Below, piece after piece: positions 1 to 9,277 of a stretch of DNA of 64,000 nt (positions are counted from its first letter, which is position 1; each line of letters starts with the position of its first letter). This stretch comes from Marchantia polymorpha subsp. ruderalis (lineage: Eukaryota > Streptophyta > Marchantiopsida > Marchantiales > Marchantiaceae), in NCBI GenBank assembly GCA_037833965.1, contig AP031354.1:1652001-1716000 (forward strand), written 5' to 3'. The notes beneath the pieces were generated by a model that saw only the letters and a list, made by a program, of their open reading frames with translations, made no database searches and was not told the origin of the DNA. The position numbers and the translations under genes are program-made.

Positions 1-511
1 GGGTGGATGCGCTCTTGGACGGACGGAGTTGCGGCGGCGGAAGCGCCAACGGAGAGACAAGGAACGGACGGACTGGACGGAGACGGCTGACCACGGTCAA
101 CGCCTTCCGCGCCAGCGCAGCGCCGCGGACGAAATTCGCCTGCGCACAGGCGAACGCCTGTGCACAGGAGGATGGAGTTCCGCACCGGCGGAGGATCCAC
201 CGAGGCTTCCGCCTGTGCACAGGCAGGAGTTGAATTTTTGTCCGACATGCGGACACACGCGTCAAGGCAGAAGGAGATTGGCCGAGGGGCGGTACGAACA
301 AGTGTACCGCGCAAGGCGGAAAACTCGCCTTCGGCGCTACGCCCCCATGTCCGGAGGGTGACACGCTCGCGGAGTTCAAATCCGCCAATTCGAGCGTGAG
401 AGTTTAATCGACGACGGCGGAGCGTGAAGCCGCGCGTGAGAGCGAAGACCGTTCCAGCGTACAGCCGGCGCGGCCATCAAGTGAGACGTTCTTCACGACC
501 AAGAGCCGACC

Positions 512-3500
512 ATGACCTTCGACCGGGCGGCGGAGAGCGTCCCATTCTTGAATTCGCGATTCCAATCTCTTGTGCGCGCTGCGCGCATCCATCTGCTGGC
601 TGCGGACCATTCTCGTCGTCGTCGCACAGGAGATTTCTTGTTGATTGAGGGAGAAGTGAGTGCGCGTGATTTGGAATTGAGAGCGATTAGAGTTTGCCGA
701 GAGAGAAAGAAACGCGGACAGTGCGGAAGTAGAATGAGCGGGCGAGCGAACCCCAGGAACGCAATGACGAGACCGGGCAGATTGCGGATGGTGCCACTTC
801 GCCTGCCGCAGAACGGGCTGCGCGCTTTCGAGGAGCGCTTAATAGCAAGAAAGCTCGATTTCTTGCTATGGGGATGGAATTACATCTGCGCGAATATGGT
901 GCGCGAGTGGCTAGAGCCACAGGGACCACCCTCGCGCGGATTGCGTCCGCATGTTGACCGGTGGACAGTCCAAGATTGGGCGCAGGCGTTGGGAAGATGT
1001 GCTGGCATGCCAGGGCATCTCCTTTTCGACAGTGAGAGCATCAAGGTGACCAAGCAAGAAGAGGCGCAATTTGTGGAGCTGTTCAAGACCGGGAGGTCAA
1101 CCAAGAATGGGTACAGGACCCGTGATTACAAGGATCGATTTCGCCGGACTTTGTCCGCGGCGCTGATGCAATTACTGCAGCAGCACCGCGCCTGCTACAT
1201 CACATTGTGGCAGGTCTCTTTTGTGGAGTGCGTCATCGAGGGAACTCCAATTCACTGGGCGAGCATCCTGCACAGGGTGATGCGACAGCACGCGTTTGAG
1301 GAGAAGGGGGGAACTCTAAACCATCTTTCTCCTTTCCTCATCAATTTTTATCGACAGCGGAATTGTTTGACAGCGACGAAGCTTGAACATTTTCCGCCAT
1401 TGTCCATTGACCATCCCGGGAAGTATGTGCGGGAGAACGAGGTCGATACTGACGCAGAGGAGTCCCCGACTTCTACCCCATCAAGACGGAGAGACGAAGG
1501 GAGACACACCCCTGCAGCGCGAGTGCCGCGGAAGCGGCGATGGAGGGAAGAGTCCGAAGAGGAGCAGCATCAAGAACTCTCTGCTCCCATTCGACCGCGG
1601 CCGCTGTGCGAACCATACAACCGGCCGAAGCAGAAGGCACGCAGACTGGTGTTGCCAGCTGACAGTGCAGACACGGCGACGATTGCGACGGAGATAGGAA
1701 GTGCGTCGCCAGAGAGGCGAGAGGAAGCGCGGACGACCGCAGGAGCGACGGGCCACGCTGCAACCTCGTCGGGAGAGAGGCCGCCTACGGGCCAAGGGCC
1801 TCCGGAGTTACCACGTGCGATGCGGACAGAGGTTCCGTTTGCGCACAGGCGAACCTCCGCGGACGGACGAGCCTCCGCGGACCGGCGAACACAAGTGGAC
1901 GTGGATCTACGCTTACGCGTGGGAAGGAGCAGTCCGCCTGTGCACAGGCGCTCACCTGTGCACAGGTCGCCTGTGCACAGGTCACCTGTGCACAGAACAC
2001 CTCCGCACGTGCCGCCTGTGCACAGGCAAGAATCACCCCCGTTCCAACGTAGGAAGGGGAAGGAGCCGGCGGAAGAACCGCCTACGAGACACCGGCCCTC
2101 GGGGCCAGACCCTCCGGCGCACCACGCGCCGCAATTTGCGCCTTCGGCGCCAGGGCCTTCGAGCCGAGGGGACACGAGCAGAGAGCGTGCGGAGGCCGCA
2201 CCATCGGCGGGAAGTACGCCGATAGATCCGCCTTCGGCGGTAGGGCCTATAGGCCAAGGAACATCGAGCGTGCGGCCCCCGGCCATGTCGCCTTCGGCGA
2301 TAGATGTCCGCGGCGCTACGCCTGCGGCGGACAAGGCGCCGGCAAATGCGCCTGCGCACGGGCCGGGCACAGCCCCCACGGACCGATCGAGGGAGCAGCA
2401 GACGGAGGAGCGGAGTGACTGTCCGCGGGACGACATATCGATGCGCGATGCGCAATCCAACCCCGCGCAGCCACCCTCCGCTCGATCGCCTTCGGCGACG
2501 GACGACGGCGAAAGAGAGAATGAGGTGGGCAATCAACCAGCGAGCGACGGGGATGCCGCTCGGATACATTCGCCTTCCGCCTTAGACATTTTGGCGACGA
2601 GCAGCGAGGCCGCAGCCGTGCCTTCGCAGGCAGCACACGTCGAGGACGTGCGGCCCCACTCGGGGCAGTCGCCAACGCAATCAATGGCGACTGAAATTCT
2701 CCACTCGGATGATGACGACGGGGGCTCCACGGAAGAAATGTCAGGAGCAGAAGACACCGAGGAGGAGGAGGAGGAAATTGTTGGAGCGCCGGCGGCGGCG
2801 CTCTCTGAGCAGGTGATTCCGTTGCTGCGGTACTTGGATCGCAAGGTCGATAAATACGCCGACCCACTCCAGCCGGGATCTTACATCGAGTTAGTGCGCA
2901 GGAGGACTCGCACTAAAGTCCACACCAGCAAGCTATTAGCTAGAGTGGACCAGGAGTTGAGGGACTTGAAGGAGAAGCATGAGTGCTTGTGGGGACAGTA
3001 CAAGCTTAATCAGAAGTTCTACAAGCACTCCGAGAAGATGAAGGATGAGAAACTGGGCGAGCTCACCAAGGAGCAGGTGAAGGTCAAGGAAGCACTCAAC
3101 TCTGAGCAGGCCCAGAATCGGATTTTGTCAGAGGAGCTCGTGCGACAGACGCGGTTGTTGGAACAATGTCAGCTCGCACGGCAGGCGGATGAAGAATTAA
3201 TCCGCAGTTTGCAGTCAGAGTGTGGCGAATTGAGAGCGCAACGTGCTGAAGCCGAATCGCAATTAGTGACGATTGAAGAGGATCGCAGGAAGGAGGCGGA
3301 TCGCACGAAGGTGGAGACGGCGAGGCGAGTCGCCCACTGTCTCAAGGGCTACGCCCACTGGGAAGTGAAGGCGCCGGAGAAACTCACACTGCGTGAGTTT
3401 GAATTGCGCGCAGCCGGGTTGTTGTCAGGCGACAGTAGGAGTCGACGGAAGGTAGCGAAGAAGCTCGAGGCCTTTCTGTCGAAGGCACAGGATACCATGT

Positions 3501-3664
3501 CCGCCCTCGAGGGAGAGGTGTCCGCGGCGTTGCAGCGGTTGGGACTGCGTAGTCGAGCGGAAGAGTGGCAGGGTAGAGAGTTAGTGCGCGGCAGTCGGCC
3601 GCGCAGGAGACGTAGTACAGGTTCCGCGGAGTGTAGTGTAGCGTGGTTCCGTGCAGGCGTGTAG
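512..3664 (+). CDS. LTR (U3)-encoded coiled-coil protein, family I, open frame
   Basis: This is an uninterrupted 1050-codon frame starting at an ATG and ending about 37 bp upstream of the LTR TATA box. Residues about 90-290 form a conserved globular-looking domain with motifs LDFLLWGWN, MVREWL, GYRTRDYKDRFRR and GGTLNHLSPFLINFYR. Then follow an acidic/basic linker, a Pro/Arg/Ser-rich middle with SPVHR repeats built on the CCTGTGCACAGG palindrome, an acidic stretch, the motif PLLRYLDRK, and a long coiled coil (about 810-950) rich in E, Q, L and K. The C-terminus has GYAHWEV, LREFELRAA and RRLGLRSR motifs. The fold of the N-terminal part reminds me of the plant 'transposon protein / gypsy-type transposase' domains found as extra frames in Tat/Ogre elements, but this is an inference. 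Function is unknown. No RT, protease or zinc knuckle is present. Confidence 0.8.
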   Translation: MTFDRAAESVPFLNSRFQSLVRAARIHLLAADHSRRRRTGDFLLIEGEVSARDLELRAIRVCRERKKRGQCGSRMSGRANPRNAMTRPGRLRMVPLRLPQNGLRAFEERLIARKLDFLLWGWNYICANMVREWLEPQGPPSRGLRPHVDRWTVQDWAQALGRCAGMPGHLLFDSESIKVTKQEEAQFVELFKTGRSTKNGYRTRDYKDRFRRTLSAALMQLLQQHRACYITLWQVSFVECVIEGTPIHWASILHRVMRQHAFEEKGGTLNHLSPFLINFYRQRNCLTATKLEHFPPLSIDHPGKYVRENEVDTDAEESPTSTPSRRRDEGRHTPAARVPRKRRWREESEEEQHQELSAPIRPRPLCEPYNRPKQKARRLVLPADSADTATIATEIGSASPERREEARTTAGATGHAATSSGERPPTGQGPPELPRAMRTEVPFAHRRTSADGRASADRRTQVDVDLRLRVGRSSPPVHRRSPVHRSPVHRSPVHRTPPHVPPVHRQESPPFQRRKGKEPAEEPPTRHRPSGPDPPAHHAPQFAPSAPGPSSRGDTSRERAEAAPSAGSTPIDPPSAVGPIGQGTSSVRPPAMSPSAIDVRGATPAADKAPANAPAHGPGTAPTDRSREQQTEERSDCPRDDISMRDAQSNPAQPPSARSPSATDDGERENEVGNQPASDGDAARIHSPSALDILATSSEAAAVPSQAAHVEDVRPHSGQSPTQSMATEILHSDDDDGGSTEEMSGAEDTEEEEEEIVGAPAAALSEQVIPLLRYLDRKVDKYADPLQPGSYIELVRRRTRTKVHTSKLLARVDQELRDLKEKHECLWGQYKLNQKFYKHSEKMKDEKLGELTKEQVKVKEALNSEQAQNRILSEELVRQTRLLEQCQLARQADEELIRSLQSECGELRAQRAEAESQLVTIEEDRRKEADRTKVETARRVAHCLKGYAHWEVKAPEKLTLREFELRAAGLLSGDSRSRRKVAKKLEAFLSKAQDTMSALEGEVSAALQRLGLRSRAEEWQGRELVRGSRPRRRRSTGSAECSVAWFRAGV

Positions 3665-3700
3665 CGTAGTGCAGTGTAGTGCTAGTTAGGACTAAGAAGG

Positions 3701-3729
3701 TATAAAATAGTTCCAGGCGTTTTGCCTGG
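3701..3729 (+). promoter_or_regulatory. LTR core promoter: TATA box plus leader hairpin
   Basis: TATAAAAT at 3701-3708 is followed by a perfect 6-bp hairpin, CCAGGC-GTTTT-GCCTGG (3713-3729). This marks the U3/R border of the giant LTR. The hairpin is kept in the other family with changed but still pairing bases (CAAGGC/GCCTTG at 10934-10950 and 38800-38816), which suggests selection on structure. Confidence 0.7.
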
Positions 3730-6700
3730 GGTTCTTTCCCATCAGAAGTGCAGATCAGGAACCCATTTCCTTTGCGTGTTTGTGTCCTTGAGTTCTGTCA
3801 CCACGCACGAGGAGTTACAACTTAGCGTTCCGCATTTTGTAGCTGAAGGCCTTCGGCCGAATGTTCAGAGCTAGTACATTGGTTAGAGACTTGAGTAGTT
3901 CGGATCTGCACCTGCGGGTGACTGCCGATGCTCAGAGCCAGTGACTAGTTAGATACTTGAACAGTTTCGCCCCTACACCTTCGAGTGTTTCTTTCTGATT
4001 GTACTCCTTGGGATTTTTCCCCTGAATGCCAAAGTGAAGTTTTGCTACTTCGTGTAAGCCTTGGTTGTAAATTCAGGTTACGCTGCAGCAGGTGCCTTGA
4101 GGGTAACTCCTGTAGTATTTCTGGGAATGACAAGTGCCTGAGAATTCAAACTCTTCAATAGACTGTTGTTGTGTTACTGGAATGTTTCTCAGTGAGTCCT
4201 TCAGTGCGGACCTGTGTTCTCTGCGCGTTTTGTGAATTGAGAGTGTTGTTCACCGCGTATGAGTGACTTCGATCCGAAGTAGGCAGTCCAAACCGGGTTT
4301 CCTACACTAGCAGCAAGCTAGTGGAAGCGTTGTAAAAGCCGGAGTTGGAAGTCACTGCCCGCAGCTTTGCCGAGTGTGCTCGTGAGAGACTTTCCCCCTG
4401 AAATCTTGAAGTAGAGGTCCTAACGGATCTCTGGGTTGTGTTTCTGTAGTTTCAGGTGTGTGTGTGTGTGTGTTACGCTGCACTGTGCGACCTCCGAGTG
4501 CGCTCCGAGTGGACACTTGCAGTATTTCTGGGAGTGACAGTCGCCTGAGAATTCAAACTCCTCAATAGTCTGTTAAACGTGACACTTTGTACCCTGTGTG
4601 TTCCTCTGTCCCTGTGGGTTCGACCTTTCTACCACTATATTGCAGTTTTAGCCTTTAGTGGGTTATTACATAAGCTGAAGACGTCAGAAGCCGGCAAGGA
4701 TCTCTGAAGGCTTCCGACCATGAGTGCGCCTTCGGCGATGCGCCGTTGGCGCGGGAGGGAAATCTTCATAACAATCAGGATTCACGGTAGTTCTAGTTGG
4801 TTGAGGGCTCATTGGAAAGAGCTCGAGACGTTCGTTCTAACGAGCCCAAGAGCGCCGGAGATGGATCAGGGACAAAGAAGTTATGAGCGTCGGAAAACTT
4901 GCATCCGGACATGCGCTGTTCGCGCTAGGGTTCACCGTCGGAAAGGACCCCCGTACGCCTTCGGCGATGCGCCTTCGGCGGAACCACGCGCTCATAAGAG
5001 GAGATCAACTCAGAGGCGGAAGCGCCTTTGGCGGCTGCGCAGCGGAAGAGAAGCGCCGGCCTGATGTACGCCTCCGACGTGGCGCGGACAGGCGGGTGCG
5101 CTGGCAAAATTCGCGCCGGCGGGATATACGCCGTCGGCGATATGCGGGGCAGAACGGACAAAACAAGTGGTACGAATACGCGCCGGTGTAATTCCCGCCG
5201 ACTTGATGTGCGGCTCCAGCGAGGCGCCGACGGAGAAGGAATACGCCAGCGGCGATACGCCTCCGGCGACGGGCAGGTTGGGAAAAGACAACATAGTCGA
5301 AGCATACGCTCCACTACGGCGAACTCGAGTCCGGAAGCCCTCGGCGATGGCGAACTCAGAGCCGGAGGACGATGGCGGCGGGAGAATTCAACGTTCACGC
5401 ATGCGAATGCGCGCAGTGCGGAGTCGTGAATTCGAGCATGCGAGGGAGAACCGTTAGGCCGTATAGCCGGCTGCGTAATCAAGTTTGATTGTACCCAGTA
5501 AGAGCGTTGGGCGATCTTGAATTCGGAGAAGAAAATTCTGCTCTCCAGTCTCATTCTCTCATTCTTGATTGTGAGATTTCCAGTTTCAGAGATTAAGCGC
5601 AAGGGCGGAGAGACCTGCAGTGAGAAGAGAGAGTGCGGAGACGAGTTGCGCGAGGATCTTGACGGACCTTGCAGAGAGTTTGCGAGCAGAGAAATTGAGC
5701 GCGCAAGAGAAGAGAGAGCGATTTCAGTCAGTGTCTGAGCGGCCGACGCGCAGCGGCGATTGTGAGAGATCGAGCGGAAGGGAAGAACGTATGTGTGTGT
5801 GCAGGGAAAGCAAGAAAGATGTCGAAGGTCCCCCAGCTGCGAGTGTCTCCACTTAGAGTGCCGCAGATCGGTCTGCGCGCATTCCAAGATGTGTTGACAA
5901 GGTTGAAGCTTGATTTCCTCCTGTGGGGATGGAATTGGACGTGTCCGGAGATGGTGCGCGAGTATTTGCAGGAGAAACACCAGCCCTCGCCCGGATTCCG
6001 CCCACACCCAGAGAGGTGGGACATTAGTCACTGGGCGCAGGTGTTAGGAAGGTGTGCAGGCGAGGAAGGGTATCTCCTCTTCGAGGCCGAGAGCGTGAAG
6101 GTGTCGAAGGAGGAAGAAATCTCCTACAATGATCTTTTCAAAGTTGGCAAGCATCCCAAGAACGGTTTCCGGACGCGGAATTACAAAGATCGATTGCGGA
6201 GAAATGTCGCGACTGCATTGCTTCAGATATTGCAGCTGACCAAGACCGCCTACATGCATGGTTGGCAAGTGGGATTTGTAGAGCTAGTGTTGTCAGGAGC
6301 TCCGGTTCATTGGGCACGGCTCCTGTGGAAGGTGACGCGCCAACATGCGCAAGAAGAGAGAGTAGGGACCCTCAATCATCTTTCGCCTTACCTGATCGTG
6401 TTTTATCGAGCGATGGGATGTTTGACAGCTTCAGAGCGGACACGGTTTCCGCTGCTGACCCGGAGTAATCCGGGCAGATACTTGCGGGAGGCTGAAGTGG
6501 ACACAGATCCGGACGAAGCACCTGTCAGCCCAACTCCAGCTCCGGCTCCGGCAAGAGCAGCAGAAGAGCGTCGAAGTGAGCGCGCACCGCGGAAGCGGAA
6601 ATGGGATGAGAGACCTGAAGACAGGCAGCCGGAAGCTCCCGCTGCGCCGACTCGGAGTCGGCCAACCCACGAGCTTCACAGCCGGCCGAAACAGAGGGCA

Positions 6701-8248
6701 CGCAAAATGGTGTTGCCAACTAGTAGTGAGACAACCGGGCGTACTCCAGTCCGGCGGAGTATCCTGCCCACGCAGGAGGAGATAATCGCGCAGGTTCTGG
6801 GGAGGTCGGTGAACCCCTCTGCGCAGAAGGCACGGATGCCTTCAGAAGAAGACAGATCAACTAACAGTCGGCCGACTGAGAGTCGGGCGACTGAAGGACG
6901 GCCAACTGCAGGTCGGCAAGAGCAGTGCGTTGAACCGGACAGCAGGCCGGAAGCAGAAGGGAGTTTGGCTGAAGAGCCAACAACTCGTCTTCGGCAGAAG
7001 ACGCTTCTGAGAAAACGCCTCCAGCAAAGAGGCCAAGTGGAGTAAAGACGCGCAGGGTGGATCCGACTGCCAGTCGGACAACTGCTAGTCGGCCGACTGC
7101 GAGTCGGTCAATTGAGAGTCGGCCAGATTCGCCGACTGCGAATCGGACAAGGCCGGCGACCATTGTGCGAGCGCCTTCGGCGGACACACCTCCGGCGAAG
7201 ACACCTTCCGCGCAGACCGCGTGTAATAACCCACCAAAGGCTAAAACTGCAGTATGGTGGTAAAAAGATCGAACCCACAGGGACAGAGGCAACACATAGA
7301 GTAAAAGTGTCACGTTTAACAGACTTTTGTAGAGTTTGAATTCTAGGCGACTGTCACTCCCAGAAATACTGCAGTGCTCGACTCGGAGGCTCGACTCGGA
7401 GGAGGATCTCAACTCGGAGGATGCTCGGAGGATGCACGGTACAGCTTGGTCACTCAACACACACAAACACACACACCTGAAACTGGCAAAAAGCACAACT
7501 CGGAGGTCGGTCAGGACCTCCGCTTCGGATTTCAGGAGGAAAGTGTCTCGTAAGTTCACTCAGAGGTTCTGCGGGAAGTGCCTCCCACTCCGGCTTTTAC
7601 TGCCCTTCCGCCATGAACTAGCGGGGGTACCCGGACTGGACTTCTCACTTCGGAACGAAGCCTCTACGTACGCCGTGGACGTCACCCTCGACTATCACAC
7701 AAAACGCAGGGAGTGCAGACCCGACTGAGAACTTACTGAAAACACGATCCAGTAACACACACACAACCTGAATTACAAACCAAGGTTTACACGAAGTAAT
7801 GAAACTTCACATTGGCATTCAGGGGAAACTTCCCGTAGGAGTACAATCAGGATATGTCACTCGAAGGAGTAAGGGGGAACTGTTCAAGTCTCTAACTCGC
7901 AGCCGGCTCTGAGCATCAGAAATCACCCGCAGGTGCAGATCCGCACTACTCAAGTCTCTAACCGGATGCTAGCTCTGAACATTCAGCCGAAGGCCTTCAA
8001 CTACAACATACGGTAACTTCGCTATGCTGCAGCTTCTCTACGTGGTGCCAGGACCAAAATGCACAAACACGCCAAGAAAGTGAGTTCCTGATCTGCACTT
8101 CCGAAACTGGAAGAGTCCCAGGGCAAAACGCCTTGAACTACTTTATACATTCTAAGGTCCTTACTGACACTACGCTACCCGCTAGGATGCGAGCCGCAAT
8201 AGATCCTACACCTGAGGAGTCGGCGGCTACCTTCCCCTCTAACTTACA

Positions 8249-8281
8249 ACCTAAATCTAACCCTAACCCTAACCCTAAATC
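8249..8281. repeat. Short telomere-like tract in solo LTR
   Basis: CTAACCCTAACCCTAACCCTAAAT within the U3 of the LTR at 7222-9733. Confidence 0.6.
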
Positions 8282-8457
8282 TGAATCCTAAGCCTACTGT
8301 ACAGAGCCGCCAGCGTCTTTACATCCGAGATCTGAGGCTGAATATTTGCAGGCATGCGTGGCCGACTTAGATCAACGGCCCCACCAAATTTCAGATCCAT
8401 CCGACCGTCCATCGCAAAGATATGGACTCCGCAAGATCTCTGAACCGCATCCGGTTT

Positions 8458-8533
8458 TCCGACTCCGAGTTTGCCGACTTGAAGTTCGCCGACCTCGAGT
8501 TCGCCGACCTCAAGTTCGCCGACTCCGAGTTCT
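8458..8533. repeat. Short 15-bp tandem array
   Basis: About five units of the consensus GCCGACCTCGAGTTC, the same unit as the larger array 270 bp further on. It lies in the U3 part of the solo LTR. Confidence 0.8.
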
Positions 8534-8799
8534 CCGAAGGCGTTGACCGCCGAAGACGCACTTCCGCACCTTTGCCTATTTGTAACAGTCACTTCCGACA
8601 CCCATAACTCACAGATCCTTGATCAGTTTCAAGAGTTCTTGGGCTCGTTGGAACGAGCGCGTCGAGCTCTTTCTAACGAGACCCTAACTGAGTCAAACCG
8701 TTACGAGTTGAAAGAGTTATGCCGGTTTTATCCTTCGCCGAAGGCACACTGTCGAAGGCTTGTTATCTGTTATCGCCGAAGGCGCCCGCACGATGTTTC

Positions 8800-9277
8800 G
8801 CCGACTCCGAGTTCTCTGACCTCAAGTTTTCCGACTTGAAGTTCGCCGACCTCGAGTTCGCCGACCTCAAGTTTTCCGACCTCGAGTTTGCTGACTTGAA
8901 GTTCTTTGACCTCGAGTTCGCCGACCTCAAGTTTGCCGACCTTGAGTTCGCCGACCTCAAGTTTTCCGACCTCGAGTTCTCCGACCTCGAGTTGGCTGAC
9001 TTGAAGTTCTTTGACCTCGAGTTCTCCGACCTCAAGTTTGCCGACTCCGAGTTTGCTCACTTGAAGTTCTTTGACCTCGAGTTCTCCGACCTCGAGTTTG
9101 CTGACTTGAAGTTCTTTGACCTCGAGTTCGCCGACCTCAAGTTTGCCGACTCCGAGTTTGCTCACTGGAAGTTCTTTGACCTCGAGTTCGCCGACCTCAA
9201 GTTCTCCGACCTCGAGTTCGCCGACCTCAAGTTTTCCGACCTCGAGTTCTCCGACCTCGAGTTTGCCGACTTGAAGT
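8800..9277. repeat. 15-bp minisatellite, about 32 units
   Basis: Units of GCCGAC(C/T)T(C/G)(A/G)AGTT(C/T) run head to tail with substitutions only, so both strands stay open. Read on the plus strand, the unit encodes ADLEF/ADLKF/SDLEF, which fits the A(D/N)LXX pentapeptide-repeat consensus. Read on the minus (element-sense) strand, it gives VGELE/VGKLE. A similar 15-bp core (GCCGACTgcGAGTCG) repeats inside the family II protein frame, so the array may derive from it. Confidence 0.85.

Larger units (their letters stand above)
1..4670 (+). mobile_element. Giant LTR, family I (Ty3/gypsy kin), left end outside window
   Basis: The sequence is nearly identical to the two LTRs of the composite element at 12526-36968, but in plus orientation. 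It ends with GGGTTATTACA at 4670, the reverse complement of the TGTAATAACCC start of the minus-strand copies. It contains the U3 reading frame (512-3664), a TATA box (3701) and about 950 bp of R/U5. The sequence after 4670 matches the inside of a family II LTR, so this copy appears to be inserted into the family II copy at 4671-11845. Whether it is a solo LTR or the 3' LTR of a full element cannot be told, because its left end is outside the window. It looks young and its long frame is open. Confidence 0.85.

Noticed and set aside
1570-2532. Long antisense open stretch in the family I frame (also 22591-23466 and 33775-34665)
   Set aside because: It mirrors the GC-rich repeat part of the sense frame, has no motif, and varies with the palindrome copy number. 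Composition explains it.
8458-9277. CRISPR array
   Set aside because: Units are contiguous without spacers and the genome is eukaryotic.
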